Program-made: the position numbers and the translations under genes
Source of the DNA: Paragyromitra xinjiangensis
Taxonomy: Eukaryota; Ascomycota; Pezizomycetes; Pezizales; Discinaceae
Direction: 5' to 3'
DNA: 64,000 nucleotides
Assembly: GCA_038503065.1 (NCBI GenBank)
Contig: JBCAMK010000017.1
Coordinates: forward strand, 1,116,001 to 1,180,000
Part shown: piece by piece, positions 50,105 through 61,428 of the stretch
Numbering within the stretch: position 1 is the first letter of the stretch
How the letters are laid out: every line of letters starts with the position of its first letter
Notes under the pieces: generated by a model
Databases searched by the model: none
Seen by the model: the letters and a program-made list of their open reading frames with translations, nothing else
Told to the model about the DNA's origin: nothing

Positions 50105-50850
50105 CGTGATGTGGTTTGTGGGGTATTTAAAGTAAGGAGATGGAAGTAAAGTAGTCCGTTGGGAGGAATGTGATGCGCCAAATGGGATAAAATACTAGTG
50201 CGGCAGATCGACTGTCTGGTGGCGGCGGCGGTGGTGGTTGGGGTTGGTGTTGTTGGTATGCAGCGGTTAAAAACGGACGTCACGCGCGCTGCGTTGTTGA
50301 GCGGTGCGAGCGAAAGTAGTAGTGGTAGTGGCAGCGGTACTGGTAAAGAGTGACTGGACGAAAACAGAAAGCAAATATCTACCAACCTCGTGCTAGTAAA
50401 GCTTGTGTGGGGGCAGCTATCAAGCGTCAAATCAAGAGACAGACGGATGGACAGACAAGCCAAACAACAAGAAGAAGATCAGAAGAAAGGAGAGTGAAGA
50501 GAAGAGGTCTGTGAGAGGGGGCGGCCGCATATAAGGCTGCAATTCCAGTGTGGAGAGTGGTTTGTGTGGGTGTTACATTCGCCGGGAAGGACCAACGAGA
50601 TTCGAATGTTTGCCGTGTTTTGAGACAGTGACGTTGTGTTGCTACGGAAACGACCTATCACAAGCTACCCCCTCCTTCCTCAACAAGTTAGGTGTTTCAC
50701 GTTTCAGCCGTTGAGCCTCCCCCACTATCCTGACCCTGCTTTGGGCGTAGATCGTCACCACAATTGCCTTGTCAGCCCTTCTCAACCACAGCTTGACTCC
50801 TCTTGTCTCTCAACCTCAGAGCTGTCCATCTCGACGCCTCAGTGCCCATC
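50105..50850. promoter_or_regulatory. shared divergent upstream region (Ase1 / CSN5)
   Basis: 746 bp between the two starts. Includes a tri-nucleotide-rich GGCGGCGGTGGTGG stretch near 50220 and a NotI-type GCGGCCGC near 50520. Small ORFs on both strands are unsupported. Confidence 0.5.
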
Positions 50851-52108
50851 ATGGAGTCTTCAGCTAGGAAGCAGTTTGGTATTCCCCTCTTGTTCCGCTA
50901 CGGTGGTTGCTGCTAACTTCTGCCCAGACTTCGAAAACAACATCGCTCTTGTCGATCCCACCAAGGACGGCATCTACACCTACGATGTAGCCGAGCAAAA
51001 GTACCTCTATCGTTTGGGTTTAGCTATTGAATGAAGAAGCTAATCCTCAACCCCAGAGCCCTCAATGAGAAGCGACCTTGGAAAGAAAACCCGAATTACT
51101 TCAAGCGAGTCCGTATATCTGCCGTAGCTCTCCTTAAGATGGTTATGCATGCTCGTTCTGGTGGTTCCCTTGAAATCATGGGTTTGATGGTATATTTCCC
51201 TTCTCCCTCCCAAAATACGTCCTAGGATATGACACTGACACTCCCGTAGCAAGGCAAAATTGCCCACGAAACGTTCATAGTAATGGATGCCTTCCCGCTT
51301 CCCGTCGAAGGAACAGAAACCCGTGTCAACGCCCACGACCAAGCTTACGAATACATGGGTGCCTTCGATATCTCCGAGAAAGCAGTTGGCCGGGCCGAAA
51401 ATGTAGTTGGCTGGTACCATTCTCATCCTGGATATGGATGCTGGCTCTCGGGTATCGACGTGAACACGCAGATGAACCAGCAGATGTTTCTCGATCCGTT
51501 TTTGGCAGTTGTGATTGATCCGGATAGGACTATTTCTGCTGGGAAGGTTGATGTGGGGGCGTTTAGGACGTACCCAGAGGGGTATAAGGCGAAGGGTGGC
51601 GATGACGAGGGGGAGTATCAGACTATTCCATTGAGCAAGATTGAGGATTTTGGAGCGCATAGTAGCCAGTAAGCCCTTCTAACCTCTGGTTTTGCCTGAG
51701 CGATACTAAGAGTTCTTCAGGTACTACTCTCTCGAAATCTCTCACTTCAAATCCTCCCTCGACGCCCACCTCCTCGATCTCCTCTGGAATAAATACTGGG
51801 TTTCTACCCTGTCTCAAAGCCCCCTCTTTACCAACCGCGACTACTCTACAAAGCAGATGCTCGACCTCTCGCAAAAGATCCACAAAACCGAACTAACCCT
51901 TCTCGCCGGCTCCGGCAAAGGCAACCGTTCATCCCTACTACCAACCAGTTCTGGAACAGGGAAAGGAGCAAATACGGAAGGACAACTAGATAAAGTGGTG
52001 AAGGACAGTAACAAAATTGCCAGCGAAGAGATTGCAGGACTTTTTTCAAGTGTAGTGAAGGACCGTATCTTTGGGAGTGTGAAGGTTGAGACGGCAGGGA
52101 AACCATGA
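50851..52108 (+). CDS. CSN5: COP9 signalosome subunit 5 (JAMM deneddylase)
   Basis: Exons 50851-50878, 50928-51000, 51057-51189, 51250-51668, 51721-52108; introns 49, 56, 60 and 52 nt; 346 aa. Metalloprotease that removes NEDD8 from cullins. JAMM motif is complete: the upstream catalytic Glu in [10 protein letters not shown] and [14 protein letters not shown] with both zinc His and the Asp. [13 protein letters not shown] and [10 protein letters not shown] match the family closely. The first exon is 28 nt. Intron 2 was placed at GTACCT (51001) because the resulting [12 protein letters not shown] aligns without gaps to the family, whereas other nearby GTs add or shift residues. Neighbour of Ase1 and near an F-box gene, but no operon. 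Confidence 0.96.
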
Positions 52109-53809
52109 AGAGAATACCGGAACGAATGTATGGCTGGCGTTAAGGGCTTTCTTTTTTCAGTCTTGGCTACTTGAGGAAGAGTTACGATCGATGTCTTTAT
52201 GTTTGAGGTGCATTTGTAGAGAATATTCTTTTGCATTGCATAGACATAGTGGTACGAGTGATACGTCATGATCAAAGAAGCGTATATCATATCCCTGCAC
52301 TATGCTGCATGGGGCGTTTTATGATGTATACATACTACTTTCTAAAAAGGCCTGCCCCCGGTTTGAATAGTATTGCTCATGTCCTTTGTTTACCCATCCA
52401 TTTCACCAGTCTCCCCCACCACCCACCACCTTCACTCCCCACCCTCATCACATCAACTCCCCACCCACCGTCGTAGGAGTGGGCTACCCCGGAGCCATCC
52501 ACGCTACGGGAAATGTACTCAAGATACGCTATTCAGCCTGGATTCATAGCGTACAGCAGCTACCTACCTAATAAACCCCACAATACCAACGCTCAACAGA
52601 ACACCTACCATATAGCATAATCACCTTAAGAACTCGAGCTATAAGAATATTCCCCAAGAACATGCGGACCAGACCAGACAGGGGTTATTTTATGTCCATC
52701 AGTACATTCCTATAAGAATACCTATCTTATAAAAATAAACTCGCTCTAATCCCATAGGACGGTTATACCATTCATGACATACACACCGACCTCAACTACC
52801 TCCTGTCTAAAACCGAAATCCAGCTTGTCTTAACATACTCAAGACAACCAAACCGGTCCCGCTTCACCACGGCTTTAACCCAGCGGACGTGCCAGTCAGA
52901 CATGATAACGACACCTACTCTATGATGCTTCTACCTCCATCAAACGATGGTGGGGAGGTAGAAATCCCATGAACCTGACTAGCTCGCGCGGGTGTGAGTA
53001 GCGGGGGTTTAATGGAAAGAGTGGGAAATGGCGGAGAAGGCTGACTTGGTATTGGAGCTTGCTCGAGATGACTAAAGGAGGTGAGCCTGCAGTTGTTTTG
53101 GCTGGATCGTTGTTTTTGTATTGGGTTGGTTGGGGGTGTGCTTTGTATGGATTGATAAACTGGTTGGAATTACGGGTTCGCTGTCACTATTATCTTGCTT
53201 TACGTTGAGTTTGCTAGGATTTTCATGTATTCGAGGATTAGACTAAGAAACTACGATGCTCCTGCTAAAGAGTACTACTGAATGATGGCTATTTATCAAA
53301 CCGAGATGTCTTTTTGGCACATGCTTGGGTATGCATGGCCTCAACTCCTACACTGTAGTATCTTAGTATTGAACACTAGGCTGGTATTGAATATAACATA
53401 GGGTTAGGGTTCACTGAACTGTTGGAGTGGCTTTAGTCTAGGTTGTTATGGAGGCGTTATCTATTGGCCGTGTACTAGGCATCACCGTGCTATACCATTA
53501 GAAGTACTACCTTCACATTCCAGATAGTTTACCCAAGCGATCTACCATGCACTGTGCAGCCGACAGTGTGACTACAACCTCGCTTGTCTGCCGTGTGTTC
53601 ACGGACCCTCACTCGGAGATTAAGAGGGGTATAGCAGGGTAGAGGGAACATTATTCATTTGAATTTACAACTAGCTGACATAACCGTGAACCATCAATCC
53701 CAAGACAACATGAAGTAACATCGATCCTACTCGCTTGGTATAGCCGTATCGAAAGTGATAAAATAGAAAGTGATAAAACGAGGCTCTTCAATCCACAGAT
53801 GAGAAGGGA
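52109..53809. other. intergenic between CSN5 and UPRT 3' ends
   Basis: 1.7 kb between convergent genes. AT-rich, with GGGTTAGGGTT at 53401 (telomere-like by chance). No gene, tRNA or inverted-repeat element found. Confidence 0.5.
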
Positions 53810-54674
53810 TTATTTCCCAATAGTGAGGAAGAGACGATCACCGATATCGCCAACACTAGAAAGTGTTAGCAGGGTTGAGACAAGTGGTTGAGAGCAAAAA
53901 CGGAAATACATACCCAGGAACAATCATACCACCGTTCTTCCCACCAAGCGAAGCGTCGATACCGCCGATGACAATAGCAACGTCTTGACCACCTCCTTCG
54001 GTGGCAGCACGTATGACGCCTTCGACACTACCGAGGACACTGACGATGACGATCTAGGCTTGTTAGTGCTATTTTATCTACTATCTAAAATTTGGGAATA
54101 AGTAATACCTTTTTGACACCCCACTCCCTCAGGGTCTGAATCGCAGCCTCTGCAGTACCTCCCGTGGCAATGACTGGATCGAGGATAATAGCAATATCAC
54201 ACGGAGCTGCTTCCTCCCCACTGATAGGGACACGGGTCGGGAGGTTATTATAGTACTCTACCGGCTGGAGTGTTGTTTTCTCGCGGAAGAGGCCGAGATG
54301 GTGCACAGGGACCGAAATGGGAAGAAGTGTTTCAAACGCTGCTATGGTCAGTAGGAAACAAAAAGCGGGGAAGAAGGGAGAAACGTACCTTCTAGCATAC
54401 CTAGCCCGCTTCTTAACACGGGGATTAGTGCAATCTTTGAGGGAGTGACTTTCTGCACATCGAATGGGGCGCCGAGTGGTGTTACATCTGTTTCCCCGGT
54501 GCTGGAGATCTCGAGGAATCGACCGAGGGCTTCGGAGGCGAGGAGGAGGGATATCTCGTGGACGAGGGTTCTGGTTGCTTTGGGGGTTGTGGAGGAGGAG
54601 CGGAGCTGGGAGAGCTTTGCGAGGAGACAGGGGTGGGTGGAGACGTGGACGTTGGAGGGGAGAGAGGCTACCAT
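53810..54674 (-). CDS. FUR1: uracil phosphoribosyltransferase
   Basis: Exons (minus): 54674-54389, 54341-54109, 54053-53914, 53855-53810; introns 47, 55 and 58 nt; 234 aa. Converts uracil + PRPP to UMP (pyrimidine salvage; also the activator of 5-fluorouracil). IPVLRSGLGMLE is the conserved core helix, the PRPP loop is ILDPVIATGGTAEAAI, and VGDIGDRLF is the uracil-contacting C-terminal loop. The first intron ends in TAGCAG, so an acceptor three bases downstream is equally in frame and would drop one Ala. Length is normal. A GATG/GATA microsatellite lies just upstream. Confidence 0.96.
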
Positions 54675-55116
54675 TGTGGGGATATATGGGGGGTATATGG
54701 GGGTATCAAGAGGTGGTATGAATGGGAGGGGAGGGAGGGAGTGAATAGATGGATAGATGGATGTATGGATAGATGGAGGTGATGGGATGGATCCCTATGT
54801 AGTGAGAGTGAAGTGTCTCACTCTCTTTGTTCGGCCAGCATCGGAAGTTCTCTGGACTCTGCTGGATATGCAGCTATTCCTATGCAGCCGTTCTCTGCAG
54901 CTCTTATCGATTCTTGTGGAACGATATCTTGTATAGAGATGATAGTAATAGTTCTGTCCGTCATGATAAAGATAAACAATTCCCTTCCCTGCTGCCCGGC
55001 TCTACTTCCGAGCTCTCCACCTTCCCATTGTTACTTCCATCAGGGCCTCAATTCGATGGCCTCTTCTACGCGACACTGCAGAACGATCACGAGACGAGAC
55101 CCCACCCCAGCCCACA
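54675..55116. promoter_or_regulatory. shared divergent upstream region (FUR1 / FEX)
   Basis: 442 bp between divergent starts; includes the GATA/GATG repeat. No other element recognised. Confidence 0.45.
54737..54795. repeat. GATA/GATG simple repeat upstream of FUR1
   Basis: About 60 bp of imperfect GATGGATA units on plus, starting 60 bp upstream of the FUR1 start codon, so it sits in the promoter or 5' UTR of that gene. Confidence 0.75.
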
Positions 55117-56392
55117 ATGAACCGTGAAGAATCATCCCTCTGCACTGGCCAAGACGAAGCCTCCGCCCCCGCCCCCGTCCAGTCCTCCAACGCCCCGCAC
55201 CTTGAAGACACTACACGCCCATCCACCTCCACCTCCGCCGGCCAAAACGCAATCCCTTCCGCCCCAATCCTCCAACCCCCAAACCAAGACCACCTTGAAG
55301 ACCACCCATCACCATCAACATCCCCCCCTCCACGCGACAAAAAATGGATACCCCTCCTCCAAACCATGTCATGGCTCACCTTCTTCTCCATCCTCGGCAC
55401 CCTTACACGTCTCGGTCTCTCAGCGCTCACGGTCTACCCTGGCACTCCCATTGGTGGTGTTATATGGGCTCAATTCGCCGGATGCATGATCATGGGCTTC
55501 CTAGTTGAAGACCTCCGCGTCTTCTCTCTACGTCCCTCTCGAAACTCACAAAAGGACTCTACGCTACCTAAATCTACACTACCATTATATCTCGGCCTCA
55601 CTACCGGCTACTGCGGATCCGTTACAAGCTTTTCTTCATTCCTACTCGTCACGTTTGAGCTACTATCGAATACAGTGCCAGCGTACCACCGCACGAGGGG
55701 GTACGGTGTGCTTGCGGCGCTAGGGTATGTGATTGGTACACTATCGCTCTCGTTTAGTGGACTGCAGTTTGGTGCACAGGTAGCGTTATTCGGACAGAGT
55801 GTGTTGCCGTCTATTTCGGAGCGGGCGGCGGGGGTGCTGGATTGGGGGGTTGTTCCGGTTGCTGTAGGGGTGTGGGTGGGTGCGGTTGTGATGGCTGTGT
55901 TTGTGCCGAAGTGGAGGGAGGAGGCGGTTATGGCGTGTGTGTTTGCGCCTTTGGGGACGTTGGCGAGGTTCTGGATGGGGAGGTGGTTAAATGCGAGGGT
56001 GAAGACGTTCCCAGTTGGGACGTTTCTGGTGAATGTTGGGGGTACGGCGGTGTTGGCTGGGTTGACGGTGGGGAGGTATGGGGTTAGTGGGACGGGATGT
56101 GCAGTGGTGAGGGGGTGGGGGGATGGGTTTTGTGGGTGTTTGACTACGGTTTCGACGTTTGTGGTGGAGGTTAGAGGGTTGAGATGTGGGTTGTTCTCCA
56201 GATTCTAGGGTTTAGGTGCTGATGGTGTGTAGCGAGACATGCGTATGTTTATGCTGGGACGAGTATCATTATTGGGTTTTGTTTGATGGTTTTGGTGTTG
56301 GGGAGTTATGTGAGTTTCTTCAATTGCTTGTGGGTTTATGGTGCTGACGGATGCAGACGTGGAGCCACGATGTTGATACCTTGAAGTGCTGA
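55117..56392 (+). CDS. FEX1: fluoride export channel (CrcB/FEX family)
   Basis: Exons 55117-56185, 56233-56309, 56357-56392; introns 47 and 47 nt; 393 aa. Plasma-membrane fluoride channel made of two fused CrcB-like halves, each with about four membrane segments. After an about 75-residue disordered N-terminus, half one contains ILGTLTRLGLSAL, the Asn/Gln-region WAQFAGCMIMGF and TGYCGSVTSFSSF; half two repeats the pattern with PLGTLARFWMGRWLNA, FPVGTFLVNVGGT and FCGCLTTVSTF. The last membrane helix is recovered only by joining two small exons (RHAYVYAGTSIIIGF and GSY|TWSHD); an unspliced reading stops after GLFSRF. Ends after a short tail TLKC. Divergent from FUR1. Confidence 0.95.
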
Positions 56393-57092
56393 GCATGGCT
56401 GTGATAGCAGGAGAGAGGTGAATAGACTCATAATTGGATATAGAGTGTTAATACTACGGCTTGAGTATGGCTCTCGGTATGGTGGATAATGACTGTAAAA
56501 GCGTTTATAATCTAGATGTTAGAACTAGAGACTGTATCATAGAAAATAACTCGAAATAGAGCCATAAGAACGCAACTGATTCCAGACCACCAATCCCGAA
56601 TAGTAACTCCAACCCACCCAATCAATCCCACAGTTGCCCTCCACAACGTCCTCACACCGCTCTGTTGTCCCAATAACAGCACACCATGCATCAATGCCAC
56701 CGAAATTACGCGGGAGATCCCCCTCGGCGCCTCATCGGGCAAGAGTTGTCAGTTGTTGCTGCATATAGCTCCGTTGCCATGGGATGTTGCCGTGTATCGG
56801 TTGCCTTGGAGACGGGGCCGGGGTCGGAGTTTGCCAAGACGTAAACACCGCAACCGTGGGGAAGAGCTACATAAGGGAGCTCTTCTGCGGAGGGAGTCTT
56901 TCTCTCTCATCCTTCACTCTTAACATTCCGAGAATTGTCTGAAGTGGATTGCTATTTCTGGTACTTTTACTTTACTTTACTGTTACTGTTACCGTTGTTA
57001 CTGAATTATTCTTGTCCTATTACTTCTCCTACTACTCTTACTTCTATTACTCTACTACTACCACTACCACTACAACTATCACCACCGCCGCA
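56393..57092. other. Cdc20 upstream region with TAC/CTA-rich leader
   Basis: 700 bp. The last 120 bp before the Cdc20 ATG are a pyrimidine-rich TAC/ACC repeat (TACTACTACCACTACCACTA). The Cdc20 frame stays open for 48 codons upstream without an ATG, through this repeat. Confidence 0.5.
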
Positions 57093-58892
57093 ATGGCTAC
57101 CGCAGCAGTTCACACACCCCGCAAATCCCACTCTTCCCTCTTCTCCTCCCGCACCGCCGGCGGCCGCATGCCCCTCACCCCCTCACCCCGAGCCCGCGCC
57201 GCCGCCAACAACTCCCCCTTCACCCCCCCACGCACCCGACACTATGACCCCGACTGGCACATCGAGCGGAAGCCTACAAAAACCACCTCCCTCCAAGCCG
57301 CCTTCGAATCCCTCAAAGTCTCCGCCCCAACCAAAACCCGCCCCGCCCACCCAAAGACCGCCACCACCTCCTCCCCAAAATCCAACATCGCAACCACCCG
57401 CTCCCCTCTCCGCCTCGATCTCGGCGTCAGCGAATGGGCACTAACAGGGACCGGCACAACCGTCGGCCAAACCCCCGTCAAGAAGCGCAGCAAAGCCTCA
57501 AAAACCACAATCCGCATGAACGGTGACCGTTTCATCCCAACCCGCTCTGCATCCTCCCCCACCGCCGCATCCAAAATCGACCGCTCGCGTCCTGGCTCCG
57601 CTACCGGACGCCCTATATCTACCGATAACTCGGTCCTCCGCGGGGGTGTCTTCGGCTCTGACGACGATACAAATTCATCTGGGAACAGCAGCGACGATAA
57701 CGACACTATCTCGTATGAACGACCCAACCCTGAGTCCCTGGCGTATCAATCCTCTGTTGCTGCCGCATGCGGGGTGGATCTTAATACCCGGATCTTGGCG
57801 TTTAAGCCTGCGGCTCCTGAGTCTTCGAAGCCGATTGATCTCCGCTCGCAGTACAACCGCCCGCTGAAGCCTGCGGCGTCGGCAGCGCAGTTCAGACGGA
57901 GGATCCTAACGGCTCCCGAGAGGGTGTTGGATGCGCCGGGGTTGGTGGATGATTATTATCTCAACCTGTTGGACTGGAGTTCAGGGAACCAGGTTGCGAT
58001 CGGGTTGGAGAGAAACGTGTATGTGTGGAATGCGGACTCTGGGTCCGTATCGCAGTTGTTGGAGACGAGCGCGGATACTTATGTTTCCTCGGTGAAATGG
58101 AGTGCGGATGGTGCGTATGTTGCTGTTGGGGTTTCAACTGGTGATGTTCAGATCTGGGATGTGGAGGACCAGACGAAGCTTCGTACTATGTCTTCGCATG
58201 AATCCCGTGTTGGGGTTATGTCGTGGAATAAGGCTATCCTCTCCACTGGTGCCCGTTCCGGGAATATCTACAACCATGATGTGCGTATCGCGGACCATAA
58301 GATCGCGGAACTCAACAGCCATACCTCTGAGGTCTGCGGTCTTGAGTGGCGCTCCGACGGAGCCATGCTCGCGTCTGGCGGTAACGACAACCTTGTCAAC
58401 ATCTGGGACGCGCGCTCCCTCACCACCCCAAAATGGACCAAGACCAACCATAAAGCAGCCGTGAAGGCACTCGCCTGGTGTCCCTGGCAACTCAACCTTC
58501 TTGCCTCCGGCGGAGGCAACTACGATGGCTGCATCCACTTCTGGAACTCCACCACCGGCGCACGCGTTAATAGCATTGACGCCGGATCTCAGGTTACCTC
58601 GTTGAAGTGGTCAACGAGCTATAGGGAGTTGGTCAGTTGCCATGGGTTGCCGGATAACCAGCTTACGGTCTGGAGTTACCCGACGTTGGTCAGGAACGTT
58701 GAGATTCCGGCTCACGAGACGAGGATCTTGCATAGTGCGTTGAGTCCCGACGGTCAGACGCTTGCGACTTGCGCGTCGGATGAGAATTTGAAGTTTTGGA
58801 AGTTGTTTGAGAAGAGGGCTGGGGGCGCTGGTGCTAGAGGGGGTGCAGCGGGGAAGGGGGTGGGGATGAGTAAGCAGATGACTATCCGTTAA
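57093..58892 (+). CDS. CDC20: Cdc20/Fizzy-type activator of the anaphase-promoting complex
   Basis: Single exon, 599 aa. WD40 substrate adaptor of APC/C. C-box is DRFIPTR at residues 145-151. Seven-bladed WD40 propeller from about residue 290 (NLLDWSSGNQVAIGL..VYVWN) with repeats LASGGNDNLVNIWD and ATCASDENLKFWKLF. The protein ends in Ile-Arg (MTIR), the IR tail that docks on Cdc27/Apc3. The C-box and DYYLNLLDWS context fit Cdc20 rather than Cdh1; assignment to Cdc20 over Cdh1 is by overall look and is not search-verified. N-terminal 140 residues are Thr/Pro/Arg-rich and disordered. No intron is unusual in this window. Confidence 0.95.
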   Translation: MATAAVHTPRKSHSSLFSSRTAGGRMPLTPSPRARAAANNSPFTPPRTRHYDPDWHIERKPTKTTSLQAAFESLKVSAPTKTRPAHPKTATTSSPKSNIATTRSPLRLDLGVSEWALTGTGTTVGQTPVKKRSKASKTTIRMNGDRFIPTRSASSPTAASKIDRSRPGSATGRPISTDNSVLRGGVFGSDDDTNSSGNSSDDNDTISYERPNPESLAYQSSVAAACGVDLNTRILAFKPAAPESSKPIDLRSQYNRPLKPAASAAQFRRRILTAPERVLDAPGLVDDYYLNLLDWSSGNQVAIGLERNVYVWNADSGSVSQLLETSADTYVSSVKWSADGAYVAVGVSTGDVQIWDVEDQTKLRTMSSHESRVGVMSWNKAILSTGARSGNIYNHDVRIADHKIAELNSHTSEVCGLEWRSDGAMLASGGNDNLVNIWDARSLTTPKWTKTNHKAAVKALAWCPWQLNLLASGGGNYDGCIHFWNSTTGARVNSIDAGSQVTSLKWSTSYRELVSCHGLPDNQLTVWSYPTLVRNVEIPAHETRILHSALSPDGQTLATCASDENLKFWKLFEKRAGGAGARGGAAGKGVGMSKQMTIR

Positions 58893-60127
58893 GTGGAGCT
58901 AGGAGGAGAAGTGGGGAGGGGAAGAGGGTGGAGAGTGAAATGACACGGATGGGATTGTGATTATTACCTGTTTTGTGATCTACTATCGCTTTTTTCTTTT
59001 TTTTGTTGCTTTGTGGGGTTTGGCATTGCGAGTGTTTGGGATGGCGCTGCATGCGTTTTTGTGGGCGGAGTAATTTTTTTTTGTTATGGGGGTGGAGGTT
59101 GACTGGTACAGATTGTGGGTTGTAAATAGATTTGTTTTTGTTTTTGTTTTTGGTCTGGTTTGAGTAGTATAGGAATTGAGTGTTTTTGATTATTTCGAGT
59201 GTGATCGAGTGATGTTCTGTGAGGAGGCTGCTGTAAGAGGGGAGTAGTGTGGCATTGATCTGATTAGTAACGTAGTGGTTCCACGGTGCTTGGGTCGGGA
59301 TGGATGTTTTTAGGTAGGGAAACGTTTGGGATAGCATGTTTCTAATGGGTTTGCATGCCGGATACTACAACTACATGTAACTGCACTTCGACCATGCCCA
59401 CCACCAACCACAATACTACCATCTACCACTGCTATAAGCTCCGTGCCAAAAGTCTCTCAATGTAGTGTGCTATATTGGTTATAGTATAGAGGAAATTCTA
59501 GTTTTAAATAATCGCTCGGTGGTACGCTGCGGATAGAGGCTGTGGCTACTTGCCAGAGGGAGATGTATACGAAATCAATACTTTCAGTCTACGTATCCTG
59601 TGGGGGTTGCCCGATGATACTGATTGGTGGGGTGCCAGTACCTCTCCTGTTGGTCAGGGCGAGTGTCTATTTGTCTGTATCCAAGGCTCACAGGCTTGGA
59701 ATTTCATAATGGAAATGACCAAAGAGTGCCCTTTTCTGCATGTCTCGCCTGCCGAGTCAGACCCCATGATTCAACACGGTTGACTCATGATTGGGTTAGG
59801 GTTTGTGCAACCTCATCTCCACCACCAACCGCAACTGCGCCTCAGCCCTAAGGCTGCCACCTCAGCAAACCCCAACTCTGTTGTGAATAAAAATGGAATC
59901 AAATCATCAAATTCAAAAAGACCGAATCCTGTCGTCTTCCACCGCTCACTGCCTACTGCCGAGATCGGTCCCACTTTAGGCTGCAACTCACCGGCTTCGA
60001 CTCCGTATATGTACGTACGTACAGGGGAAGCCTCTCCCTAACCCTTGCAGTATAGCTAACAGTAACCTAGTGGATTCAGGTGCATGTAGTAGCGATTTAG
60101 CTCGAAGGCCTCGCGAACTCCACGACC
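58893..60127. other. intergenic between Cdc20 and the F-box gene
   Basis: 1.2 kb. T-rich Cdc20 3' flank (to about 59340), then a TACATGTA palindrome at 59372 and GGGTTAGGGTTT at about 59797. Two 75-84 codon frames at 59550-60041 have no domain. Confidence 0.5.
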
Positions 60128-61270
60128 ATGGAAACACTAGCTCCCGAGCTCATCCAGGAGATTCTCGCTCACATCCATAGCAAGGCTGATCTTGCGAGTT
60201 TCCGGTTGGTGCAGCGTTCGTTTGCCGAGCTTGGGAAGGAATACATTTTCAAGGTTATCGATGTCAAACCGACCTACCATGGACTATACCCTCTACTACA
60301 GATATCACAGAATGTCGAATTCGCCCGTCATGTGAAGGAGGTTGTTTTGAATTTGGACGATTTCAGGCACTCGATATGGCTTCCCTATCTGGAAAGGCTG
60401 AGGATGGAGGGTCTTGAGAATGGCACCATTACTCAGAAACGTGATGTTCTACAGGCAGTGCGGAGGGAGTTTGGGGATTTTCAGACATCGCCGGATTACA
60501 CGGGGATTCTTTCGGCCTCGTTTATGCGTTTACCGCGTCTCGAAGCTATTCAAGTGAATGAGAGACCAGAGCGGGGACGTGGGATAGACCCACAAACTAT
60601 CGAGGAAATGGAGTACCATTCGTTACATGATTATGAAGTGAGTTATCAGGGATCACAAGATGGTTTCCGGGCCTTTTCCGCGCTCGTTGGTGCCGCGTAT
60701 TTCGCGAGCACAAAGCTAGTTTCCTTCCGGAACAATGCGGATATAATGATTGTTTTCGACCGCAACGAGCTCATTCGACGTGCTGCTGTCGTATTCCGGG
60801 ATTGTCCAATAGTGGAACTAGCACTTCCCCCAACCGATTCAACTCTTCTTTTCGACCTTTTATCACCTGCTGTGCAGCTCGAGAGACTGGCGCTTCAGTT
60901 CCGCCTCGAGGTCTACCGCGGGTCTATGTCTGCGTTTTCGAATATCATCGAGAGACGGTGCGTTTGGGCGTCTTTGAAGGATGTGAAGATCGGGACGATC
61001 CGCATGAATAGTCATGATAGTTTACTTGAGTTTTTACGACGGCACTATGCGACACTGAGAAGGGTGTCGGTGTGGGATTGTAAGCTTTCTACGGGCTCGT
61101 GGGTGGCGTTCATCGTGTGTATGAAGGATATGCTTAAGTTGTCGTGGCTTGAGTTGGGACTGCTATCTGATGCTTCGAAAACTTATTCGGAGGTGGAGAT
61201 GGAGGGTATGGTGAATTATGTATTGAATCCAAATTGTGGCGAACTGCCACTTTGTCTGCGATCAACTTAA
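60128..61270 (+). CDS. F-box protein
   Basis: Single-exon 380-aa protein. The N-terminus METLAPELIQEILAHIHSKADLASFRLVQRSFAELG is an F-box pattern (written in the family as Leu-Pro-x-Glu-Leu..., then Ser-Phe-x-x-Val-x-x-x-Phe); here Ala-Pro replaces Leu-Pro. The rest is a repeat-poor alpha/beta region typical of fungal F-box proteins of unknown substrate. It would link a substrate to SCF ubiquitin ligase through Skp1. No intron; the ATG fits the F-box position. Confidence 0.8.
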   Translation: METLAPELIQEILAHIHSKADLASFRLVQRSFAELGKEYIFKVIDVKPTYHGLYPLLQISQNVEFARHVKEVVLNLDDFRHSIWLPYLERLRMEGLENGTITQKRDVLQAVRREFGDFQTSPDYTGILSASFMRLPRLEAIQVNERPERGRGIDPQTIEEMEYHSLHDYEVSYQGSQDGFRAFSALVGAAYFASTKLVSFRNNADIMIVFDRNELIRRAAVVFRDCPIVELALPPTDSTLLFDLLSPAVQLERLALQFRLEVYRGSMSAFSNIIERRCVWASLKDVKIGTIRMNSHDSLLEFLRRHYATLRRVSVWDCKLSTGSWVAFIVCMKDMLKLSWLELGLLSDASKTYSEVEMEGMVNYVLNPNCGELPLCLRST

Positions 61271-61428
61271 TGAGATGGGGTATTGCGGGTTTAGGTGCTT
61301 TGGGCTGCTATGTTTTCTTTTCTACGATTTTTAGATTTCTTGGAATGGAAAAGGAAACTTTAAGGTGTTGCTTATTGCATGGTCCCATGTGATTTTCTGG
61401 AGGGGATTCAGGCTTAGTCGGCAGCGGT
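61271..61428. other. F-box gene 3' flank
   Basis: Short spacer between the F-box stop and the inverted-repeat element; no feature seen. Confidence 0.4.

Noticed and set aside
52386..52571. plus frame in CT-rich DNA
   Set aside because: Low-complexity translation with no conserved feature.
53395..53410. GGGTTAGGGTT, telomere-like
   Set aside because: Only two repeats; interstitial chance match (another at 59797).
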